From Defluviitaleaceae bacterium (GTDB taxonomy: Bacteria > Bacillota > Clostridia > Lachnospirales > UBA5962): 9,088 nucleotides of DNA. This document shows positions 1 to 6,193 of the stretch, piece by piece. The stretch covers positions 1 to 9,088 of the forward strand of contig WQZK01000059.1 in assembly GCA_009780765.1 (NCBI GenBank), written 5' to 3'. Position 1 is the stretch's first letter. Every line of letters begins with the position of its first letter. A model generated the notes under the pieces. The model saw nothing but the letters and a program-made list of their open reading frames with translations, did not search any database and had not been told where the DNA came from. Made by a program: the position numbers and the translations under genes.

Positions 1-381
1 CTCTGAAAGGCGTTTTCTAGCCATAATATCGCCTTCAGACATAAGCCTTGCAAGCTCTAACTCTTCATCTGCACTTAAAAGTGGAACCTTGCCAATTTCT
101 TTTAAGTACATTCTAACATGGTCATCCACGTTAGTGCTGCCGTCCACAATAGATAAATCAACATCTTTATCTGAATCATCCTCAAGTTCAATAGCACCCA
201 TCACATCAATACCTTGTGCCTCTAAATGTTCGTAAATACGGTCAATTTGAACAGGGTCAAGCTCAATATCGGCCATATAATCCATTATTTCTTTATACTC
301 CAAAACACCTTTTTTATCTTTACCGAGGCTCACAAGCTCCGACACTCTAGTTAATAAAATATTTTCATCCACGTTTTTCAC
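1..381 (-). CDS. rpoD: RNA polymerase primary sigma factor (RpoD/SigA), N-terminal part, runs off the left edge
   Basis: This is the first 127 codons of the housekeeping sigma factor, which directs RNA polymerase to -10/-35 promoters; the rest lies outside the window. The start is a GTG at 381, chosen because an AGAGAGG ribosome site lies 9 bases upstream and the reading frame stays open to the edge. Residues 1 to about 75 look like the acidic region 1.1 (EYKEIMDYM, then IELEDDSDKD). Residues about 86-127 match region 1.2, with DDHVRMYLKEIG, VPLLSADEELELA and SEGD, a very characteristic signature of primary sigma factors. It follows dnaG by 71 bp, the usual dnaG-rpoD order in Firmicutes, so it is probably co-transcribed with dgt and dnaG and may have an extra promoter at the dnaG 3' end. 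Identity is secure; core-binding and DNA-binding regions 2 to 4 cannot be checked here. Confidence 0.96.
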   Translation of the reverse strand, partial: MKNVDENILLTRVSELVSLGKDKKGVLEYKEIMDYMADIELDPVQIDRIYEHLEAQGIDVMGAIELEDDSDKDVDLSIVDGSTNVDDHVRMYLKEIGKVPLLSADEELELARLMSEGDIMARKRLSE

Positions 382-452
382 AAAACTCAACCTCTCTTCG
401 GTATCATAGTAAAGTTACCACAAACCTATGTATTTTTATATGTTTAACCTTA

Positions 453-2210
453 TTAGATAGTTATATTCATTTGTTCTATATTTTTCCTTAAATTAAACAG
501 TTCTTGTATTTTTTGCATGTCTGTAGTTTTTGCAATTTCTTTTTCAATAAATACTCGTTTAACTGTTTTAATTTGGTCATTTATAGCCATTTCTATTAGC
601 TTTAAATCTTCTTGTTTTAAACTTGTCATAAAAATTTCAGAAACCTGCCTGTGTTCCTCTGGCTCTTCAAAATAATTTAAAAGCTCGGCAGCGTAAACAT
701 TGTTCCCCGCATCATGCGTTTTGTAAATCATATCAAGAAGCTTTGTAAAAATTGCATCGTCCATTTCTTCTGGAAAAACCAACTCGGCAAGTTTTTTTGC
801 TATATTTTTATTAGAAGCAGCTAAATATATTATATTTTTCTTAGCATCTACTACTCTTTTTTCTTTAAGATTGTTAGAAGGTACAAACTTGCTTTGTTTG
901 CTTCTAATATCTTTAAGATGATTTTCGCCTCTAAGTTTTGAAATTTCAGCCCTTATAGCTTCTGTCGAGATGCCAGTGATAGCACCTGCCTCGTCTGAAT
1001 AAGCGTCAACCTCAATTTGCGAATCCAATTTCGACAAGATGTTAGCAACTTCTTTTGTAAAATCAATTTTCTGTGACGTATCTTTTAAATCGTAACCTTT
1101 TGCCAGCATTTTTATTTGATAAGCAACGTGGCTTAGGCTATTTCTTACTTGAGCTTCAAATTCTTCTCTCCCAAATTTTTTTATGTAATCATCAGGGTCT
1201 TTCGCTTCATCTAGCGTTATAACTTTTGTTTTAAGACCCCCATTATATAGGTGTTCGATAGCTCTAAGTGTTGCCTTCTCTCCCGCTTTATCGCTATCAA
1301 ACAAAATATACACCATGCTTGCGTATTTACGCAAAACATTTACATGCTCTTTGTTAAAAGCCGTTCCAAGTGCTGCAACAACGTTTGTAACACCTGCTTG
1401 AAAAAGACTTATAACATCCATATAACCTTCTACTAAGATAAGCTCTTTTTTCCCTGCTTTTCTAGCATTGTTTAAAGAATATAGCTGCTTGCTTTTTTCA
1501 AAAATAGGCGTTTCTGGTGAGTTTAGATACTTTGGCTCTCCATCAGAAATAATTCTTCCGCCAAAGGCAACAACTCTGTTTTGCACATCAAATATAGGAA
1601 ACATAAGCCTATTTCTAAATTTGTCTATAAAACCGCCTTTTTGGGTTTGTGTGATTAACCCACTTTTTAAAAGACTTTCTCTGCTAAAACCTCTGTTTTC
1701 TAGGTGTTTATATAGCATGTCCCAACTATCAGGAGCATAACCTAACCCAAATTTTCTTTGTGTATTTCTATCAACCCCTCTTAAATCGAGGTAGTTACTA
1801 GCTTCTTTACCAATATCAGCATTTAACATTTCAAAATAATATCTTGCCGAAATTGTATGAATTTCATAAATTTCGTTTTTAAGAGCAGAAATTCTTCTCG
1901 AGTTTTCTATATTTTTACCCTCTGGCAAAGTGTAGTTAATTCGACCAGCCAAAAATTTTAACGCCTCTACAAAATCAAAATTCTCTTTTTGCATTATAAA
2001 ACTAAAAACATTGCCCGAAACTCCACAACCAAAGCAGTAAAATAGCTGCTTTTCAGAAGAAACCGAAAACGACGGCGTTGACTCGTTATGAAAAGGGCAA
2101 AGCCCAAAATGAGAAGAACCTTTTGGCGTAAGCCTAACATATCCTGAAATAACATCAATAATATCGTTTAAATTTCTAACTTCTTCTACTATATTTTCAG
2201 GATAAAACAT
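453..2210 (-). CDS. dnaG: DNA primase DnaG
   Basis: DnaG makes the short RNA primers for DNA replication, working with the replicative helicase. The 585-residue product has normal length. Residues 1-100 hold the CHC2 zinc-binding domain (C38, H41, C59, C62, within LCPFH and YCFGCG). The RNA-polymerase-like basic region follows (FRNRLMFPIFD about 198-208, VAFGGR 214-219). The TOPRIM domain follows, with the catalytic glutamate in LILVEGYMDV (E261) and the metal-binding pair in ILFDSDKAG (D305, D307), plus KDPDDY near 337-342. The last 130 or so residues are the variable helicase-interaction region. The ATG at 2210 has a strong GGGGAGG ribosome site at 2218-2224, which lies inside the last codons of dgt (only 3 bp separate the genes), so translation of the two is probably coupled. 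It is followed by rpoD. No defects are seen. Confidence 0.97.
   Translation of the reverse strand: MFYPENIVEEVRNLNDIIDVISGYVRLTPKGSSHFGLCPFHNESTPSFSVSSEKQLFYCFGCGVSGNVFSFIMQKENFDFVEALKFLAGRINYTLPEGKNIENSRRISALKNEIYEIHTISARYYFEMLNADIGKEASNYLDLRGVDRNTQRKFGLGYAPDSWDMLYKHLENRGFSRESLLKSGLITQTQKGGFIDKFRNRLMFPIFDVQNRVVAFGGRIISDGEPKYLNSPETPIFEKSKQLYSLNNARKAGKKELILVEGYMDVISLFQAGVTNVVAALGTAFNKEHVNVLRKYASMVYILFDSDKAGEKATLRAIEHLYNGGLKTKVITLDEAKDPDDYIKKFGREEFEAQVRNSLSHVAYQIKMLAKGYDLKDTSQKIDFTKEVANILSKLDSQIEVDAYSDEAGAITGISTEAIRAEISKLRGENHLKDIRSKQSKFVPSNNLKEKRVVDAKKNIIYLAASNKNIAKKLAELVFPEEMDDAIFTKLLDMIYKTHDAGNNVYAAELLNYFEEPEEHRQVSEIFMTSLKQEDLKLIEMAINDQIKTVKRVFIEKEIAKTTDMQKIQELFNLRKNIEQMNITI
465..490 (-). 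promoter_or_regulatory. Weak SigH-like promoter at the end of dnaG, in front of rpoD
   Basis: On the minus strand an AGGAAAA element (488-482) precedes AATGAATAT (471-463). These resemble the SigH -35 (RNAGGAWWW) and -10 (RNNGAATWW). AGGA and GAAT are separated by 16 bases, one fewer than in the well-studied spoVG promoter as I recall it. It would start RNA about 75 bases before the rpoD start. A SigH promoter inside dnaG is known for the sigA operon of B. subtilis, as I recall. AT-rich coding sequence produces such matches by chance, so this is tentative. Confidence 0.25.
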
Positions 2211-2213
2211 AAT

Positions 2214-3221
2214 TTAGCCTCCCCAAGACACCGGCATAAATATACTTTTATACAAATTCATCGCGAACCTGTCTGTCATACAAGCAACGTAGTCAAGAGC
2301 AATTCTTTCTAAACTTTCTCCATGGAGCTCTTGCATTTTTAAAAATTCTTCAGGAATTTCTGAGTTGTTTTCAAGAAAATGCCTGTAAAGCCTTTCTAAA
2401 ACGCCAGCAATTTTTTTACGCTCTTTCATTTGGAGCTGGCTTGTGTAAACCGTGTTAAACATATATTGCCTAAGCTGATACATCGCAGTTTTTACGTCTT
2501 TACTCATAATTATATCGCTTTTTTCTGCACTGCTGGCAATAACATCTCTAATTAAAAAATTAATGCGTGAAGAGCTTGTATCGCCCAAAACTTCAACACT
2601 TTCTTTTGGCAAATCTAAAGGATTTAGTTGCCCTGCCCTGATAGCATCATCTATATCGTGATTTATGTATGCAATTTTATCAGAAATTTGAACAACCTTG
2701 CCCTCTAAAGTCATAGGGCTTGCACCTCCACGGTGGTTTAAAATTCCGTCTAAAACCTCTGTGGTAAGATTTAATCCTTCAGCATTTTTTTCGATAAATT
2801 CTAATACTCTAACGCTTTGCTCATTATGCCTAAAACCTTCATGCCATAACTTGTCAAGAGCATCTTCTCCAGTATGGCCAAAAGGTGTATGCCCTAAGTC
2901 GTGCCCTAATGAAATTGCCTCTGTTAAATCTTCGTTAAGATTTAGTGCTCTTGAAATTGTTCTTGCAATTTGCGAAACCTCTAAAGTATGCGTGAGCCTT
3001 GTGCGATAATGGTCGCCCTCTGGCGAAATAAAAACTTGTGTTTTGTGCATAAGACGCCTAAAAGCCTTAGAATGCGTAATTTTATCTCTATCACGTTGAT
3101 ACTCTGTGCGAATATCACACTTTTCTTCAAACCGCTTTCGCCCTAAAGCTTTAGAGCTTTTTGCGGCGTATTTGCTTAAATTTGTATTTTCATAATTTTC
3201 GGCAATTTCTCTATAATTCAA
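2214..3221 (-). CDS. dgt: dGTPase-like deoxynucleotide triphosphohydrolase (HD domain)
   Basis: This enzyme family cleaves dNTPs to deoxynucleosides and triphosphate, and so tunes dNTP pools. The 335-residue protein has the HD-domain metal site: H78 in TRLTHTLEV, the pair H107-D108 in SLGHDLGHTPFGH, and a later D181 in QISDKIAYINHDIDD. The N-terminal YQRDRDKITHSKAFRRL block (41-57) is typical of the Dgt family. The start is a TTG at 3221, placed by an AGAGGTGAT ribosome site ending a few bases upstream; the in-frame GTG at 3230 runs straight into TGA, so it cannot be used. The gene lies directly upstream of dnaG (3-bp gap), a neighbourhood common in Clostridia that places dNTP control beside primer synthesis. 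Exact nucleotide preference (dGTP or all dNTPs) cannot be read from the sequence. An upstream SigH-like promoter and a leader hairpin may control it. Confidence 0.93.
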   Translation of the reverse strand: MNYREIAENYENTNLSKYAAKSSKALGRKRFEEKCDIRTEYQRDRDKITHSKAFRRLMHKTQVFISPEGDHYRTRLTHTLEVSQIARTISRALNLNEDLTEAISLGHDLGHTPFGHTGEDALDKLWHEGFRHNEQSVRVLEFIEKNAEGLNLTTEVLDGILNHRGGASPMTLEGKVVQISDKIAYINHDIDDAIRAGQLNPLDLPKESVEVLGDTSSSRINFLIRDVIASSAEKSDIIMSKDVKTAMYQLRQYMFNTVYTSQLQMKERKKIAGVLERLYRHFLENNSEIPEEFLKMQELHGESLERIALDYVACMTDRFAMNLYKSIFMPVSWGG

Positions 3222-3249
3222 TCAAATCACCTCTACGAGTAATAACTCT

Positions 3250-3277
3250 TTACCAGTTTGACAAGCCAAACCGGTAA
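3250..3277 (-). other. Stem-loop between rluD and dgt (leader hairpin or weak terminator)
   Basis: Read on the minus strand, TTACCGGTTTG and CAAACTGGTAA form an 11-bp stem around a 6-base loop, GCTTGT. The single imperfect position is a G-U wobble in the minus-strand RNA but an A-C mismatch in the plus-strand RNA, so the structure favours the dgt-direction transcript. There is no run of U after it, so a classical intrinsic terminator is doubtful. A small GAGT/ACTC hairpin (3237-3248) follows before the dgt ribosome site. Confidence 0.6.
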
Positions 3278-3316
3278 CCCCTTAATGAATATTTTAAATT
3301 TAATTCACTATGATTA

Positions 3317-3345
3317 ATATTCTACAAATAATCGCAAAACCCTTT
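3317..3345 (-). promoter_or_regulatory. Candidate SigH promoter for dgt-dnaG-rpoD
   Basis: On the minus strand, AAAGGGTTT (3345-3337) matches the SigH -35 consensus RNAGGAWWW at 8 of 9 positions. GTAGAATAT (3325-3317) matches the -10 consensus RNNGAATWW at 9 of 9. The 11-base spacer gives 17 bases between AGGG and GAAT, the same as in B. subtilis spoVG. It begins immediately after the rluD stop codon, so it would serve dgt and the genes after it. It would start RNA near 3310, placing the 3250-3277 hairpin in the 5' leader. It is a motif match only. Confidence 0.45.
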
Positions 3346-4248
3346 TTATTTGTTGATTTTACTAATAGTATTTTTAAAGTATTCTGGAAGTTTTGATTCA
3401 AATAACATATACTCTTTTGTAGTTGGGTGAACAAAACCCAAAGTTTTTGCGTGAAGAGTTTGTCCAGTGAGCTTAAATGGTTGTTTTTCTGGGCCATAAA
3501 CCATATCACCAAGAACAGAATGGAAAATACTAGACAAATGCACCCTAATCTGATGCGTTCGCCCTGTTTCCAAATTAGCCTCTATAAGCGTGTATTTTCC
3601 AAAGTTTTCAATAACTTTAATATGTGTTACTGCCCGCTTACCATCTTTGGTAATCGCCATTTTTTTGCGATCTTTAGGATGCCTTGCAATTGGCTTGTCG
3701 ACCGTTAGTTCTTCAGTTTTCATATTTCCAAAAACTATAGCGTTATAAGTGCGTTTTATGCTATGTATTGCAAATTGCTCGCTTAAATAATTGTGTGAAT
3801 TATCGTTTTTTGCAACAACAATAAGACCCGAAGTATCTTTATCAATACGATGCACAATCCCTGGGCGTAAAACCCCATTTATGCCTGAAAGATTTTGCCT
3901 GCAATGATACATAATAGCATTTACCAAAGTGCCCGAAAAATGCCCGGCCGCTGGGTGAACCACCATTCCTTGAGGCTTATTTATCACAATTAAGTCGTCG
4001 TCTTCAAAAACTATGTCAAGCGGTATATTCTCTGGCTGTATTTCTAATATCTCAGGCTCTGGTAAAGTTATATTCAAAGCATCATCAAGCCTTAGCTTAT
4101 AATTTGATTTAACAACTTTTTCATTAACCAAAACTTCACCATTGTCTATAATTTTTTGAACAAAGCTCCGTGACTTTTCTATTCTTTCAGAAATAAAAAC
4201 ATCAATTCTTATTCCAACATATTCTTCAGATATAACAAAATTAAGCAT
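3346..4248 (-). CDS. rluD: 23S rRNA pseudouridine synthase, RluD family
   Basis: The 300-residue protein belongs to the RluA/RluD family, which converts specific uridines in 23S rRNA to pseudouridine; RluD-type members act in the helix 69 region. Residues about 13-60 form an S4 RNA-binding domain (RIDVFISERI, NGEVLVNEKVVKSNYKL). The catalytic domain starts at DLIVINKPQGMVVHPAAGH (85-103) and has the active-site aspartate in RPGIVHRIDKDTSGL (D136). LETGRTHQIRVHL and QTLHAKTLGFVHP are further family blocks. The ATG at 4248 is preferred because AAAGGGG lies 7 bases upstream and it gives a standard 8-bp overlap with lspA; an ATG at 4266 would add six residues but has no ribosome site. lspA-rluD order is typical of Firmicutes. 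Family is secure; the exact target uridine is inferred. Confidence 0.93.
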   Translation of the reverse strand: MLNFVISEEYVGIRIDVFISERIEKSRSFVQKIIDNGEVLVNEKVVKSNYKLRLDDALNITLPEPEILEIQPENIPLDIVFEDDDLIVINKPQGMVVHPAAGHFSGTLVNAIMYHCRQNLSGINGVLRPGIVHRIDKDTSGLIVVAKNDNSHNYLSEQFAIHSIKRTYNAIVFGNMKTEELTVDKPIARHPKDRKKMAITKDGKRAVTHIKVIENFGKYTLIEANLETGRTHQIRVHLSSIFHSVLGDMVYGPEKQPFKLTGQTLHAKTLGFVHPTTKEYMLFESKLPEYFKNTISKINK

Positions 4249-4717
4249 CTTTTTGCCCCTTTTCATCTTTTACAAAGAATATAACAAGAACAAACATTAA
4301 TGCCGCTCCAATAGAAACATATATATCCGCAATGTTAAAAACAGGAAAATTAACAAATCTTACATGAATAAAATCAACAACATAACCTGTTCTAAGCCTG
4401 TCGATAAAGTTCCCTATAGCACCCGCCATAACCAACATTAAAGAAAACTTTAACCAAGAATTTGCCTTACCTTTTGGTATTTTTCTGTAGTAAAAAATAA
4501 TTGCTCCCAATATGGCAACGGTTACAATAACAAAAAACCAACGACCACCGCGAAACAGCCCAAAAGCCATACCATCATTTAAAACATACGTAAAATCAAG
4601 CACATTTCTTATTATTTGTGTGCTTCTTATTGGTTGTAAATATCTTGTTGCTAAAAATTTGCTAAGTTGGTCTATTAAAACCATCACAAAAACTATTACT
4701 ATTTCTTTTATTTTCAT
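4241..4717 (-). CDS. lspA: Lipoprotein signal peptidase (signal peptidase II)
   Basis: LspA is the inner-membrane aspartyl protease that cuts the signal peptide from prolipoproteins after lipid is attached to the cysteine. The 158-residue protein is normal in length, with four hydrophobic segments at about 5-22, 59-77, 89-106 and 131-149. Family motifs are in order: DQLSKFLATRYL (16-27), YVLNDGMAFGLF (44-55), AGAIGNFIDRLRTGYVVDF (98-116) and FNIADIYVSIGA (127-138). The catalytic pair should be D115 (in VVDF) and D131 (in NIAD). The start at 4717 has a GGGAGA ribosome site 10 bases upstream. The gene ends inside the first codons of rluD. A SigA-like promoter lies just upstream, in the spacer shared with the divergent gene at 4805. 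Confidence 0.96.
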   Translation of the reverse strand: MKIKEIVIVFVMVLIDQLSKFLATRYLQPIRSTQIIRNVLDFTYVLNDGMAFGLFRGGRWFFVIVTVAILGAIIFYYRKIPKGKANSWLKFSLMLVMAGAIGNFIDRLRTGYVVDFIHVRFVNFPVFNIADIYVSIGAALMFVLVIFFVKDEKGQKDA

Positions 4718-4751
4718 AAAATAATTTCTCCCTTATATACATATAGAGCTT

Positions 4752-4780
4752 ATTATAACATAAAACGTTACATTTATAAA
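4752..4780 (-). promoter_or_regulatory. SigA-type promoter for lspA-rluD
   Basis: On the minus strand, TTTATA (4780-4775, 4 of 6 to TTGACA) and TATAAT (4757-4752, perfect -10) are separated by 17 bases. The predicted RNA start is near 4745, giving a leader of about 28 bases that contains the lspA ribosome site. It lies in the 87-bp space between lspA and the divergently read gene at 4805, so any promoter for that gene would overlap it. Confidence 0.55.
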
Positions 4781-4804
4781 TAAAATATTTTTGAGGTGAT
4801 TATA

Positions 4805-6193
4805 TTGAAAAATAATTATATAGTTCGGCTTTCTTGTGGCAAGCTTATATGCTTTTACCGTGATACCAAGAAAAACCTTTGTTATAGGGCATATAAAAGC
4901 TTTTGGCAAAGCGAAAAAATTCTCTATGAAGAAATACAAAAAAACTATACTGTAACTATTACTGAAAATGATGATATTTATATATTTTTCCAAGATGCTA
5001 ACGGAAATATATTGCTACTCACAAAAAAAGCAAGCCAAGAAGATTTTTCGCAAAGAATTGTTTTAAAAAATCAATCCGATACCGTAAAAAATGTATTATT
5101 TAAACCATTTTTATCAAAAAACCAAATGAGTATCTTATATAATATTCCTAGTGAAAATAAGACCCACAAGCTTGTGCTTCAACCCATGTCTGAAAACGGC
5201 ACATGGCAGCAATCCAAAGAAGTAGACACTTTTTTAGAATATAAAAATAGCCTTTACGATATTCAAGAAATGTCTAATTCTCAATATATTTCATTTTACA
5301 AAAATCGGGAAAATAATATCGGATTTAGAGAAATAACTAAGGAACGGTGGGGCGATTTTAATTCCATTTATCCATCAAACCCCAATATCCTAGATACTGT
5401 TTTTCTTACAACAACACATGGTATTCATTGCCTCGCTATTGTAAAAACCATGTTTTCTTCGCAACTTATTTATAAAGCACAAACCAATAATGGGCTTACC
5501 TCTCCAAAAATAATTTGTGAAACACCAAATATCGAAACGCCTTTAATTTCAATAGCTAAAAATAATATTTATATCACTTTTGTGGCTAATAATCAGCTAT
5601 ATATGTCCGTTTCAGAAGATGGCGGGTTAACTTTCAAAAATATAGAGCAATTTAAGCAAAAGTTTTGTAAAGAGCCTACAAGAGCTATTTATATTTCCAA
5701 CAAAAAAATGGATGAAAAAAACTTTTTCATTAGAGATGTTTATGTAGATTCATTAAAGCCATGGGATATTCAGTTTATGCCCGATTTAGTTTCCGATTTC
5801 TTTTTTGTGCCTACGCCTCAAAAAAAAGAGCCGCAACCTGTTATTCAGGAAAAAGAACAAACAAAAGAAGAAAGCCAAAACTTTTCAAAAATATCTGAAT
5901 TATTAAACGAACGGATAAAAAAACTCGAAGCCGAAAAAAACTCTATTAAGAGCGTCGAACAGGCGTATTTAAAAAGAATTAAAGCCTTAGAACTAGAATT
6001 AGCTAAAAAAGTAGAAATACCAAAACAAGCTCCAAGTTTTGACAATATTTGTGCTTCTCATATGATATACTCTAATTTACTTACAAAAGATACCACAGAG
6101 GAAATTGAAGAAATTACAAAAGAGGAGACGTTAAACCATGGAGAAGCCAGCAGTTTTGAGGAGGAATCAGTCGAAATCGAGAACAGCGACTAG
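4805..6193 (+). CDS. Uncharacterised protein: predicted beta-propeller, coiled coil and acidic tail, upstream of spoIIE
   Basis: I do not recognise this 462-residue protein as a named family. Residues 1 to about 290 show a repeated pattern of a short hydrophobic strand, a turn, then a strand with Y/L and often a W, in about six units (for example LICFYRD...LCYRAYKSFW, IYIFFQD...ILLLTKK, YISFYKN...IGFREITKERW, YITFVAN...LYMSVSEDGG). This suggests a beta-propeller. One unit has a sialidase-type Asp box, S270-E-D-G-G-L-T-F277, and the previous unit carries the related TNNGLTS. A proline/glutamine-rich, charged linker (about 337-355) leads to a likely coiled coil (about 360-405, IKKLEAEKN...LKRIKALELELAKK) and a glutamate-rich tail. 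No signal peptide or membrane segment is visible, so it is probably cytoplasmic. The TTG at 4805 has GAGGTGAT at 4793-4800; a GTG at 4796 is part of that ribosome site. Its 3' end overlaps spoIIE by 56 bp and contains the likely spoIIE promoter, so a sporulation link is inferred only from position. Confidence 0.85.
   Translation: MKNNYIVRLSCGKLICFYRDTKKNLCYRAYKSFWQSEKILYEEIQKNYTVTITENDDIYIFFQDANGNILLLTKKASQEDFSQRIVLKNQSDTVKNVLFKPFLSKNQMSILYNIPSENKTHKLVLQPMSENGTWQQSKEVDTFLEYKNSLYDIQEMSNSQYISFYKNRENNIGFREITKERWGDFNSIYPSNPNILDTVFLTTTHGIHCLAIVKTMFSSQLIYKAQTNNGLTSPKIICETPNIETPLISIAKNNIYITFVANNQLYMSVSEDGGLTFKNIEQFKQKFCKEPTRAIYISNKKMDEKNFFIRDVYVDSLKPWDIQFMPDLVSDFFFVPTPQKKEPQPVIQEKEQTKEESQNFSKISELLNERIKKLEAEKNSIKSVEQAYLKRIKALELELAKKVEIPKQAPSFDNICASHMIYSNLLTKDTTEEIEEITKEETLNHGEASSFEEESVEIENSD
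6038..6071 (+). promoter_or_regulatory. Candidate Spo0A-activated SigA promoter of spoIIE
   Basis: TTGACA (6039-6044, perfect -35) and TATACT (6066-6071, 5 of 6 to the -10) are separated by 21 bases instead of 17. The reverse complement of 6038-6046 reads ATTGTCAAA, 8 of 9 to the Spo0A box TTTGTCRAA, and it overlaps the -35. Expanded 21-22 bp spacing with Spo0A boxes near the -35 is the known design of the B. subtilis spoIIE and spoIIG promoters. The predicted RNA start near 6078 is 60 bases before the spoIIE ATG. The site lies within the coding region of the upstream gene. Confidence 0.6.

Noticed and set aside
382..452. A SigA promoter (TATGAT near 395) in the dnaG-rpoD spacer
   Set aside because: No acceptable -35 is found 16-18 bases upstream.
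3300..3512. Minus-strand frame of 70 codons over the rluD 3' end
   Set aside because: It lies in another frame of rluD, whose S4 and catalytic motifs fix the true frame.
4249..4266. ATG at 4266 as rluD start
   Set aside because: There is no ribosome site in front of it; ATG 4248 has AAAGGGG at good spacing.
4796..4798. GTG as start of the propeller gene
   Set aside because: It is part of the GAGGTGAT ribosome site for the TTG at 4805 and has no site of its own.
4733..4993. Minus-strand open frame of 86 codons across the lspA upstream region
   Set aside because: It overlaps the start of the propeller gene antisense and the lspA promoter, has no ribosome site and an unconvincing composition.
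5953..5959. CGTCGAA as a second, upstream Spo0A box for spoIIE
   Set aside because: It differs from TGTCGAA at the first base, is about 120 bases before the predicted RNA start, and is easily explained as coding sequence.
6158..6166. GAGGAGGAA as an internal ribosome site in early spoIIE
   Set aside because: No start codon follows at a usable distance in the spoIIE frame; it is explained by the overlapping Glu codons of the upstream gene.
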